From contig JAWNGF010000003.1 in assembly GCA_037039685.1 (NCBI GenBank), positions 186,001-250,000 of the forward strand: 64,000 bases of DNA, written 5' to 3'. The stretch comes from Ceratobasidium sp. AG-K (taxonomy: Eukaryota; Basidiomycota; Agaricomycetes; Cantharellales; Ceratobasidiaceae). Position 1 is the first letter of the stretch. Every line of letters begins with the position of its first letter. A program made the translations under genes and the position numbers. Under the pieces are notes generated by a model. The model did not search any database. It was not told the DNA's origin and saw only the letters and a list, made by a program, of their open reading frames with translations. Of this stretch, positions 11,869-22,737 are shown in pieces.

Positions 11869-14298
11869 GCAGCTTAGTCACGCCACTTACACCCTCAGGT
11901 CCCCTGCGTATGCGGGTTTCAGCATGTAGTATACCGCCAGCAGGCAAAGCCAGCTACGCGATGATACACTGCTGAACATCGTGGTGGTAAGAGCTTAGAA
12001 TATAGTTGTAAAGAAATATAGCAATATACGAGTAGTAACGGTGAGGGACTTGCCTCGCATTTGACGGCTTATGTACCCGTACCCGCCTCCTGTCTTCTCT
12101 CGGCCGGCGGGCACCACCGAAGCCATTTGACCTTAGCTACTAAACTAGGAAACGCCAGGCGGGAGGTGGAAACAGGAGAGCGGCCTCGGCAGGAAGGTCT
12201 GGGCTCGGCGGGCGGAGTCGGTCAGGGGTTGAGAATGAACAGGAGGATCGCTTGAATATTTCTCTTCATCCATTCGGGAGATGTAGGTTGTCCACTAGGA
12301 AGGAGGTTTTATATATAGACTAGGATTTTGTTCTTGAATGCCGCGTTGAAATCGAACGAGTATTGGTGCTTGCGCCTGGGTACACAAGTCCCGCTGATGG
12401 CCGACGTGACGCGATCACGGACAGGTGACTGGTGATACACTCGAATGTGTAGTATAGTTGTGCTAATAGAGACATGAGTATAAGCTGCCACAGATCTGTA
12501 GTCATTGGAGCGTCTTGAATCCGCAATGATCCAGACCTGCGAAGTGCCAGGTTTGGTTTTGGGCCGTTCCTGTCCCTCTCATGAACACACTGGATTTACT
12601 ACGCTACCTCCATTCGAATACTATTCCATATCTGAGATTAAGGTATCTTTGGCTTCATTTATGACGTTGATAGACACCTTTGCTTTCGGTTAATTAGTGG
12701 TGTGCGTCTTGTGGCGATGGACGGATGGATGTACTCGGAGGACGCGCTTCAAGTCACATGGCCACCTTTTTTCATACGTCATTGACTGGCTGCATGAACA
12801 TATGGTCAAACCGCTAGCGGCCGAAGCCGAGAAAACACGACACAAAGACAAGGAGGTAACAGCTAGTAGGACAGGGATGAAAAGGTGTACGGTAAGCAGA
12901 CGAACCAATGCCGGTGGGGTCACGAGAACCATAATAGTCATTGCTGTTAAAATATTAACCATCCTCCCTCTCAATTCACGTGGTAAGTCTTTTTTTTTAA
13001 AAATAAATAAACAATTTATACTGGTTACAAGAACCCTAGGCCCAACCACCGAGAGACAGAAGCCGAAGCAGCTACACGAAGGTAACAGATAGTAGCACTA
13101 AGCCCAGGGCCTGGGCGGCTCAACGGTCACAACGTTAAAAAAGCCTAAGCTGACTCAACATGTCCTGCTGGTACGTGCAGCGGACGGTAAGCGTACCCAG
13201 GAGATCCACCATAATGACCCAACTTCGAACCGACGATAAGCACGAGTGACTAAAAGGCTATATCTCACAAAAGGTTGCACACGCAGTGGTGATGAATCTC
13301 GCTTGTTCATGTATTCAAGCGAACTAGGGTGGCGTCATGACCGTTAGTTCAGTTGTCCAAATAGATGCATATATTCAACTCGTTTCTTGATCTATTCCAT
13401 CCCCGTAATCATTACATATCAAAATATGGTAGTATCCAAGGGTGTTTCAGCCCCCAAAGATAGAGCAATAAATCTCACTCAGGAATTTTTGAGACCTGAA
13501 ATACCTCTTTTTCGTACCCCTATCATCCAATCCTTTTGCATTTTTCCCCATGAAGGTATCCCTCTCTATTTCTTGATATAGCGTAGGCTTTCTATAGGCG
13601 ATTATATATGCCAGTATAGCTAGAGCTGAATCGCTTTGTTGTCGGAATGATAGAGCATACAATGTAGTCGGAATGGACAGCCACAATACAATACAAATCG
13701 GTCACCACTTTGCGCACTGTTGGGGTCGAGGAACTAAATCTTAGTGACATGTACGCTGGACCGAAAATGGCTGCATTCAGTGACGTATTGCCTTGGGCTT
13801 CAGGCATCTTACACATGGTTTGAGTTAATTCTTACCAAACGCAGCAAGTTTGAAATGGTTATGGAGCCAATTTCCCCCCGGTCAGCCCTGGAGATAAGGT
13901 TTAGTGAAAATATAGCTGAAAGCGGTCACGGTCAGCGCTTTGGACTATGAGTTCTTGATGTTTAGATCACAAGATTTCAGCCCGTCTAGCCCACACAGTG
14001 TGCGATTGCCGTATCTCAATCAGTTTGTGATCTTACAGCTTACATTTACACGCGGTTAATAGCTTGTATGCTGCGCTATTTCTATATGAATAATGCCGAA
14101 TTTTTCGAATCGAACAAGAGCCTGTGTGGCTCGATGATTGCAATGACATAATCGATTTAAATGGTTGTGATTAACTGTATATAAAACCTTAATAGCCGGA
14201 ACGAGATATGGATAACCTTTCACCCTACAAACCGACACCAATCGCATCATCGTTCCACCACACCATCAGTAGGTTGACCTCCTCGATCCTTATTCTAT
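11869..14298. other. Gene-free stretch
   Basis: Short ORFs on both strands (for example 12697-13092 + and its antisense) lack family features and could not be extended by splicing. AT-rich in 13380-14250. Nothing recognised. Confidence 0.5.
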
Positions 14299-17200
14299 TT
14301 AGCTTACGGCACTCTTAAAGTGATGACGAAAACACTCACTATTGGTCCCTTGAGACCGTCCCTCATACTTCCAGCCGTTCAACTTTGAGGCTTCCTTGGT
14401 CTTCCGAGAAAATGGATGAGGTTTCTCGTATATATATCCTTCTCCCCCATCTAGAGTAATCGCTGATTCTAGCTGCAGACGTGACTCGGCGGCTGACTTA
14501 GTAAACGGCGCCTCTTTCTGTGTCTCTTGAAGGTAAACTCTAGCCGACTCTCGAACATCCCTCCGGACATCAAACCCTTTGGAGAGAAATTCGAGTGTGA
14601 GTTTCTTCTCACTGGTGCTGCTGTGCATTTTCATGTAGCGATTGATTTCGAAGGCGATGGTTCTAATACTCGCGTGGCTGAGTAGAAGTCGTGAGTAATG
14701 AGCCAAGGTTCTGGATAACCCCAGCAAGAAGAGGGCGGCCATGTCGCTTTTCCGGGGTTTCACGCGGCTATATCTCTTCCAGTACTCCTGTCGCGCCGAG
14801 TGTGTCCAAAAGTCCCACTCGTCATCGTCCTTTTCGCATGACAGCCCCCAAAACGTCAGAGCGACAGCCAGAGCCGGTCGTACATGGGTTTCTGAATCGG
14901 GTGGGAACCGAGATAACAGTTCAAGGATTAGGCGGATGTTGTCCGTCGATATCTTGAGAACCGACTCGGCGGAAGCTGCAATTATTACTGTCGTATCAAT
15001 GAGAGCCTCCACGGCCTCCGGTCGTAACCCATTGGTGGGGTACCCAGCAACTAAGCTCCAAACTACGTCAAGTCGTTTAGGTGGTACTTGAGCCGAATAA
15101 TCGCCTTGGTTCAAGGAACAGGCATGGAGATTCCATACGGCTAACCCGGCAATGCCGAAGGCGTAGATATGGGCATCCTTTTGTTGGTCTGCCAATCTAT
15201 CATAATGAAAATAATTCAGCATTAATCATTCTTGAGTATAACGTGGAAGGGTTGCAGAGCACTAACCGTGTAAGAATCTTCCATACCACGCCCAATCTCG
15301 AGAGCCAAACGTCTTTATCTTCACCATTGGTTAGATCTTTCAGCCTTCGAGTAAGGTTGTCGGGGTCCGGGCAGTGCATGATCATCGAAGTAAGAATTCG
15401 TGCGTAACCCGACATGGAGAACATTTGTGTACGCTGTTCTTCTTCGTCATCTGATTCTTTGCTTTCCTCGTCATCTACGTCCTCTGCGCCTGGCTTTCCA
15501 GGAATTTCCTGTTGAAATTGATTCGTCGACCCTGATTGCGAAGGGGATCCCCTTTCCGCAAACCACACAATAGCCTGAACTACTAGGCTAACCTCGCAAT
15601 TGCTCGAATGGTGAATAACTGCCCGGACAGCGGTCTCAATGCACTGTGTGTCTGTTGATTGCGACATAAGAAGCGCAAGCGTAGAGCTAGCGAATCTCTC
15701 GTCCGTGGGTAGTGGCCCAGGAGCAATAGCGTTATCTTGTGAGCCAGTTTCAGATGTATTGGCATTAACCTGCTCCAGGGTAGAGGGGCCCGGGGGCGGG
15801 AACGGCGTTTCGGTATTTAGAATTGACGTGTCTAGCGATTTCAGCTTTTTAACCTCACGAAGGAGTAAGTCGGTAGCGGCAGAGAATGCCTCTGGGTATA
15901 GTCTGACTTCATCATGCAGGTGGTCATGGATCAATTGACAGATCCCATGGAGGATAGACTAAGAGTAACCGAAAGTTCCTTAGTATGGTATGTGTATGTA
16001 TGTGTAATGAACTCACTGGGAATGTTTGATCTGTCCAGTTGGTGCCGTAAATCGCCGCCCATAGAAGTTGTTGAGCTGGGGTGCGACTACTGTACGCAGG
16101 AAGTTGATGGAGGAGAGATTCACGGAATAGTGTGGTTGGGATCATAGTTTCAACTAACATATTATGCATGTGTTGTCGGAATGACTCTGAGCTCACAATT
16201 CGGGAGATGAGACCTGAAGGGTGCAGGGGGGATGAATAATGCGGGCCAAAGAAGGAGGTTTCATAAACCGCATTGGCGGCGATGTGGGTAGATTCGCTAT
16301 CCAGACCGAGCTCATTGCTTGGATATAAGAACCCGAGTAGCGAGAATACTATGAGAGGTGCATAATTGGCGTTTTCAAGTGGAATTTTCCCGGTACGGTG
16401 ATCCGTGACCAGTCGTTCAGCTACAGATTCAAAGTTCTTCCGGTCAAAAGGATAATAGAGCCTCGCCTTTAACGCGAAAACAGCAAGGTTCACTCCTATT
16501 GAGGATCGCAGCTGCGAGCCGTCGACGTGAGAAACCTTCCAGAGGGTTCGTAAGAGTGGGGGAATGGCCAGGCTGCTTGCTTGTTCTCGAGCCCTGCTGT
16601 CACCAGTCCCTATGTTGAGGTTGAGGTACACAGCTGTTAGACCATCAATAATAGTTGATATGACCTGTTCGCTGAAATATATTTGATCTTGATCATAGCA
16701 GCTGATGAATGCAGTCAACCACATGGCAATCTGCTCATATCATATAGACATTAGATTTTAGTTTGATTTAATCAAGCGATCAAGTAGGGCTCGTACGTTT
16801 GCGCTGTCGTTAGCTGATAAAGATTTGACTTCACCTAAACTAAAGGGTGCATGACTTAATTAGAATTTCGCAGGTCACGTCTATGAAGGACGTACCTTGC
16901 ATAGGCGAGTCCTAAATGAGTCACTAGGTTGATTCCGAGAGTATTTCGAAGCTCTAAAACTTGCTTCATGATGCCGTCAAACTTCAAGCCCGCAAAGTAG
17001 GTCATCCAGCGACTATAATCCAAGGCCGAAGATAGATGCGTTTTATGGTCCAACAAGTAAACCTTCACGCCGTATTCTTTGTGCGACTTGAAGCAATCCG
17101 AGAAATGTTTTACAAGGTGAGAGTCGATACGCTTTGATAGCTCATCCTTGGTTATGGGTTCAGAACTTGTCATTGAATAAACTTTCCCTATTGCCAGTGC

Positions 17201-18904
17201 CCCGATTGCGATATCAATAGAGTCGGAGTCTTGTGAGTGCGTGATTAACCACGAAAGGGAGTCCTTTACGAAAGGATCAGGCTGAGTATCTTCTCCATCC
17301 TCTTCGGACGCTGAAGTGTCCGAATTCAGAGGTGCCGCCGCCGCGCTAGTAGGGATGTATGCTTGGTGTGAACCACAGAGGAAATCCACGACACGAGTCA
17401 GCAATCTAGCCTGTGTGGGTCTATTGTCCAAGTTGTTGGGGTCATGCTGCGGTTTTGGGAAAGACGCTGTGATTTTTGACTTAACACCACGAAGCCTAGT
17501 GATTATCTTCGCCTCGTAGATCCGTGTGCCCCATTCGGAGGCAATCCCACGGGAATAATTGACGATTGACGACTGGGGGATGTGTTCTCTGCATTTCTTG
17601 GTTAAACTGCGCACAGTGGTAAAAATATCGTCAATGTATTCGGCTTGGGGGGTCTTGAACGGACAGTATTCCACCCAAACTGGTAGGAGTGTTGTTCCAA
17701 CATAGAAGCAGGTAGTAACCATTACAACCGCGGTGACTGTCGTAGCGACCGCAACGTTGATATCCCACAAGAACAAAACCAGGCCAATTGAAAATATAGC
17801 TAAAACGAAAGCATTGCTTCGGTCAGATAAACCGTCGTCTGTACTTTGAGAGACGCAAGGCACTACTCACCGAGAGATAAATGCATTAGCATAGGTAGCA
17901 TCTCAAGGATTCCACGCATCCTCCACCTTTCAATTCCATTGAAACGTTCCTGTCGTTCTTTCGCTCGGGTAATTGGATCGCCTGTTCGACCAGATAAGAA
18001 ATAGTAGCACCATTGTTTCGCCAACATAGCGGCCAAGGATACAGCGACGCTAAGACTAAGCGAAAAGAACCATAGAGCGTTGACCCATACAGCATTCATT
18101 TTAGGACGAAACTCCACATCGCTGGAGGGATTCGGCTGTTCTACGTTCGATGACTGTCCATTTGCCAACCCTCGGAGAACCCGTGTAATGTCCGCGAGAG
18201 CTTCCACAGTTTGTTCGGAAGGGTCTGGCTGCAGTGACTTCACGCTTTCGAGTACAAACCTTCGAGAAACATAGGTTTGTGCGAGTACTAGAACTGGAAG
18301 GCGTATTGACTTACGCTGCGAGGATGGCAGAAAACAAGGCGGCCTTTTACATCGCAAGTGAGCTTAGTCAGACAATGAAATGGGTTTACTTACGAAGACT
18401 ATATGTCAACAGAGTCAAGCGGTTGGTTGGTTATGGTCAGTAAACCTATAGCTGGCACCAGCACGCGTCCCACCGACACCGACGCACCCAAAGTAACATC
18501 AAGGCTCCTTTTAATACAGCGTAAGGTTTAGTTCATACTCTCGAAAGGCCATCAGAGGGAAACATATATGCATACCGGTTCCACCCATCTACCTGGTCCT
18601 CATCATAGTCTGTGCTCTCCTTCACATAAGTGGTCCAGACTTGAGCACCCCGACGGATACCTCTTAAGAGCTCAGTGTCGTCTGTAGGAGCACCTTCCGA
18701 GTCTACTGGCTATGCTTCCAGTAAGTGCTTGCCCATGTCTGTTCCAAACTCAAGTCAGCCAACCTTCGTGGGAAGTGCAGGCTTTGGATCCGGGCCCGCC
18801 ACGCGCTTCGCCGGCCCCTCAATATTACCGGCAGTACCGCTCTGATCAGCAGCTCCAGCCGTGACATTCTGGGGGGGACGTGATTCCGTCAGCACTACCA
18901 TCAT
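14299..18904 (-). CDS. Large DUF6535-type membrane protein with microexons
   Basis: Eleven exons stay in phase: start-18764, 18709-18576, 18507-18488, 18398-18394, 18343-18315, 18259-17871, 17799-16896, 16839-16797, 16730-16017, 15958-15267, 15196-14299. With the Met at 18904 the product is ~1,322 residues; a Met at 18997 would add 31. The N-terminal quarter resembles the basidiomycete DUF6535 module: VWTTYVKE, then DVTLVFAALFSAILAAF (first helix), LESVKSLQPD, WFFSLSLSVAVSLAAMLAKQW (second helix), MLPMLMHLSLAIFSIGLVLF (third) and a fourth near VATTVTAVVMVTTCFYV. The ~900-residue remainder is helical with no recognised motif. Members of this family are numerous in Agaricomycetes and of unknown function. 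The 5-nt fourth exon is needed to read LVFAALF. Confidence 0.8.
18394..18398 (-). other. 5-nt microexon in the DUF6535-type gene
   Basis: On the minus strand the context is ATATAG|TCTTC|GTAAGT. Joined to the preceding G and the following GCC it restores codons GTC TTC, giving the hydrophobic stretch LVFAALF that matches the family helix. Without it the frame is lost. Flanking introns are 18487-18399 (89 nt) and 18393-18344 (50 nt). Confidence 0.7.
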
Positions 18905-18997
18905 ATCAACGAAGCAGCAGGACACACAGGAGCTGTGACTGCCGGCTCTTGCATGGTATTCGGTACCATGCCTCGGGTGGTCTTGAAAAAAGACCAC

Positions 18998-20527
18998 ATT
19001 AGTTTATTCGGTCTCAATCCGAGGAGCATATTTGTACCTCTGTAACAATTGGCAGAATCTCGGCAGGGGGGTATAACAGCGGGTCCGAGTTGTATGAAAT
19101 GTCTGGATACCGGCTTTGATTCCTTGTAGCTCTAATACGCCGTTTTGCGGCGGGTAGCATGGAAAGATCTCGGGGTGCGAAGGAGAGGGCAAGCAACTGA
19201 GCGTACGAGAGCCGCTGCAAGACTATACGCCGCGTTATCAAGTCTTCGATGCAGCTGCATTGCGTGAGGCGTCTATCGATACCACATGCATCAGCTGTCA
19301 AAACGCCCTTGCTTCGGGCACGTGCATTGTAGCTGGCCAAATCTCCTTTCATGGCATCCAAGCGAATTTAGCTTCTGCCCGGCCCGGATGAAGCAACATT
19401 TCTAGCATGTATGCCGAGCACTGGTCCACATACATGCCATCCGCTCGCTACAGAACGACCGAGTAGCTCGCATAATATCCAAGTAGCAAGCCTCGTTAAG
19501 CGACCCGAGGACCAATAATTGTACAATGAAATCCCTCACACCGAATGATCCGGACATTGCTGAGCAAGACGCAGAGATCGGCACACGGACCCGCAACCCG
19601 TCTTTATGAGACCGTGACTCGTATTGGTGCCCCATGATAACTCTACTAAAATCGGAGGAAGCGACACGGCAGCTTTTTGATTATCCTACCCAGCTCGGGG
19701 GTTTCGTCCCCGACGAGAACCGCCATTTGCGGTACATCGTTTAAGGTTCTAAATCAAAGCCGAATACGACCAGGCCTGCAGGCGTGAGATAAGGGAACGA
19801 AACTCGCCTTCCTTGCGTTTGCCAAGTCTTCCCCCGCATCGAGATAGACGCGCATATGACCTACCCTTCGAGGTGAGGTCTGACCTTGAGTAGTCAAACT
19901 CCAAGTCGGTCCACGCGGACACAGTGCACAACCCAAAAAATCCCAACGAGTACGATTTTACGAGCCCTGCTGAATGCTCGTACGCACAAGATATTCAAAC
20001 GTACCTTGATATGAACTGCACAATTCGATGAGAGCCGCATAAAAACGTGTTCCAGCACTGCAGCGATAAGGTAGCCTCTCGAATACCTGGTTCAGATTCA
20101 CGCTCGCCTTGCCGGTTACAAACGCACGCTTCCGGCATGAGATTGCCGAGCACGCTGGATAACTTTAATATTTTTTGTAATTGCATACTGATCCACATAC
20201 AGCATGGCAGACTCGACATTTTTGCCTTGGAGATATACGCCTAAGAGTGCTTTGAAGGCTCTGTGAATTCAGGTGTGGGTGGCGGAACTAGCAAGGAATA
20301 TCAGAATTCACGTGATGCACTAAGCGAATCTGTTAGTATCGTTGTGCACCGGGCCTTGGAGACTCCCGGTCACGGCGCATACATTCCAACCGCCTGCCAA
20401 CTTGGTTCATCGTTCGCGGATACTTGACCCACTTGAAAACATACATAGATTCGGATTAAAATAGCAACAGATCAGGAAAGCAGTATTATACAGTTAATTC
20501 CCAGAAAATACAGATATCCTAAGCGCC
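18998..20527. other. Gene-free stretch with fragmentary ORFs
   Basis: Minus-strand ORFs at 19014-19361, 19402-19635 and 19995-20219 are short. Two of these areas contain a similar MYVDQ-like peptide (near 19435 and 20205), which hints at decayed copies of one gene. I could not assemble an exon series. Confidence 0.4.
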
Positions 20528-21485
20528 CTACGAGTCGATGTCCATCGCATCGTCGTCGTCCTGCGACGCGTCCATCGGTTTGACCTCCTCAATCACAGGC
20601 GCGTCCTCGACCGTAGGAGAATCTGCGTCGCGACCGGCTGCCCACGTTACAGGCCTGAACAACACCACCGCCTTGGCCGGATCTTCTTCCCGGGGGAGGG
20701 ACACGGCGCTCGGGGGAGGGATATGCGAAAGCAGCGTCGAGTTGATAATAAACTCTGGCACAGGCGCGTCCGTCTGACTCCGAGGTCGAGAAGTTGTCTG
20801 ACCCGACGAAGACGAAAGCGAAAACGCCGACCGACGTCGACGGGGTGAACGAGTGACGGATTCGTCCTCTGACGAGTCGAGGTCGAGTACGACGATTCCT
20901 ACCACACGTCAGTCTCCCAACTGGATGCCGGAATTGCGACTCACGATCTTTCTCGGGCTCGTACCACGTACGTTTTTTCGTGTCCTTGAGTTCAGGTTCG
21001 TAGAACGTATAGTCTGGTACGCCCTGCCCCTCGACGAACACGCCCTCGCCCATACGTTTTTGGTCCTCCTCCATGGGCGCTTCGTCTTCGTCGCTCGTAT
21101 TAACCTCGGATACGACGCCCTGCAGCGGTAGGGACATCACACTGCTCGCACCCGTATGCGGCGACGCCCACTCGTAGATACTCGCAAGATACGGCTCTGC
21201 ATCTCCATCCAACGGCGCATCGTGGATCTGATTCGGTTTCTCCTCCTCGATTTGGATTTCCTGCGCAGGTGTGGGGGCGAGATAGGCCGGATCGGTGTGC
21301 AGCGTGAGGCCCGCCAATCCGCCCTCGAGCGCTTTAAGCCGTTTAGCCGGGCGGGGTGCGAGGTCAGGACCGGAAAGCGCCCGGTACGCGCTCGGCCATT
21401 CGGATTCGGGGTCGAGTTCGCGCTCGTGTTTGCGTTTGGGGATGGTGGGCGAGAACCACGGGTGTCGGATGGAGTGGGCGTTCAT
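20528..21485 (-). CDS. Acidic hypothetical protein, probably nuclear
   Basis: Two exons, 21485-20945 and 20898-20528, separated by a 46-nt GT-AG intron (branch CTGAC), give 303 residues. Visible features are a basic cluster near the N-terminus (PKRKHERE), a second one (RPAKRLK), several acidic stretches (NTSDEDEAPMEED), a Ser/Arg patch (TRSPRRRRSAFS) and a very acidic C-terminus ending DDDDAMDIDS. Basic nuclear-localisation-like clusters plus acidic tracts suggest a nuclear protein, by inference. No domain recognised. Its 5' end faces the 3' end of the HAP2 gene 500 bp away, with both on the minus strand. Confidence 0.65.
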
Positions 21486-22007
21486 TCCAGTAATACGAGA
21501 AAATAAGTTAAGTGAGAGAAATGGAGCGAGACGCGGGGAGTTTAAGTTGTCGAGGTGGGAATAAACAGGAACTGTACAGCGCAGAGAATTCCCGTCTGAT
21601 CTCGCATTTTCGAATTGGAAATTAGGGTTGATGGTGGCGGCTGTGGCTGCGTCGACGGCGGTGGTTGCTAGTGAGGGTGACGACAGAGGTGACGACCATC
21701 CGGATTTAATGGAGAGTTTGTATAGGGGTCTAGCTCGTATCGACGGACACGCGGAGGTGGGGAAATGGGGAGGAACAGAACAGTCGCCCGTTTTGGGGAA
21801 CAACCTAGATACATTTTCATTTGGATAAACACACGTTCATCACCCCGTGCACCGCGTCGGGCAGTGTTTGGCACCCTCTCCGGGGTCCATGGGACTGCGC
21901 AGCCACCTCGGTTGGCGCCCACATTTCATCGTACAATGGTTCAGAAGCGTTTATACGTTCTACGGGTATTCTACATGCACAATACATAGATAGTCCAGTC
22001 GATACAG

Positions 22008-22698
22008 TTAGGAACTGCGAGATGTGAGCAGATGTCGGGAGAGACGGAGAGAAACACACCTTGGTTCCGGGTTTGTGCCCGGCTGAGCGCCACCCTTGGC
22101 CTCGAGGGCAGCGATTTCGTCGGCGGTGAGGAAGCGTCCGCCTGGACCACGGGGACGGCGCATGGCATGCTTGTGCCGCGACTCGTGCAGGTACGGCTGC
22201 GGGAATTAGCCAGCGAAATCAAGTAAACAAACCACCCACCTTGCGCTCCTTGGACAGACGGTGGACTTCTTCCAGCCTGGCCCGCGCAGACCGCCGCTTG
22301 AGAATACGGTGATACTGCTTGGCATTGACATAGAGCGGCTCCTCGTCGAGGGTCTCCTCGGGGTCGGCAGCCGGCTCGGCAGCGCTGGACGCAATCGACT
22401 CGGCCGCAGGGGGGATAAACTCTGGCTGGAACTCTGGCTGGAACTCGAGCTCGCTCACCGCCACCGCCTCGGGGTACGCATCCGACGGGCGACGCTTGGG
22501 GGAAGGCTTGTAGTACGGCGTCGCAAGCGGGATCAGCGCCGGGTCGAGCTGCAGGTGGGAATGCGCGAGGGGATACTCTTGGCCATACCCAAAGCTGAAA
22601 TACTCGGGCGGCGCTTGTGCGGGTGCGGTGGACGAGGTTTGCGCTCCGTCGCCATGATTGGCTCCGTCCTGGGTCGCCATTCCATTGGCTGGCTCCAT
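22008..22698 (-). CDS. HAP2: CCAAT-binding factor subunit HAP2 / NF-YA
   Basis: Exon 1 (22698-22240) ends in the subunit-interaction block [17 protein letters not shown] followed by RLSKERK. Exon 2 (22196-22060) begins [20 protein letters not shown], the DNA-binding block, completing the NF-YA/HAP2 core. A last 7-nt exon (22014-22008) gives S-stop, 200 residues in all; retention of that 45-nt intron would stay in frame and add 15 residues. NF-YA joins the NF-YB/NF-YC (HAP3/HAP5) dimer and contacts the CCAAT box, regulating respiratory and nitrogen genes in fungi (family knowledge). The start is the Met of [12 protein letters not shown]; the second Met (22680) is an alternative. Its start faces the VPS53 start across 39 bp. 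Confidence 0.92.
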
Positions 22699-22737
22699 CG
22701 ACTTGTTGCGCTGCAACCACCACAACGGCACGTGACC
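22699..22737. promoter_or_regulatory. 39-bp divergent intergenic region between HAP2 and VPS53
   Basis: Start codons point away from each other at 22698 (-) and 22738 (+). The gap holds CACGTG (22729-22734). ATTGG (reverse CCAAT) occurs at 22684-22688 and 22656-22660, inside the first codons of HAP2. Promoter elements of each gene must overlap the other transcript. Confidence 0.6.

Noticed and set aside
12690..13092. Overlapping + and - ORFs of about 120-130 codons
   Set aside because: Neither has a family feature; each is likely a chance reading of the other strand.
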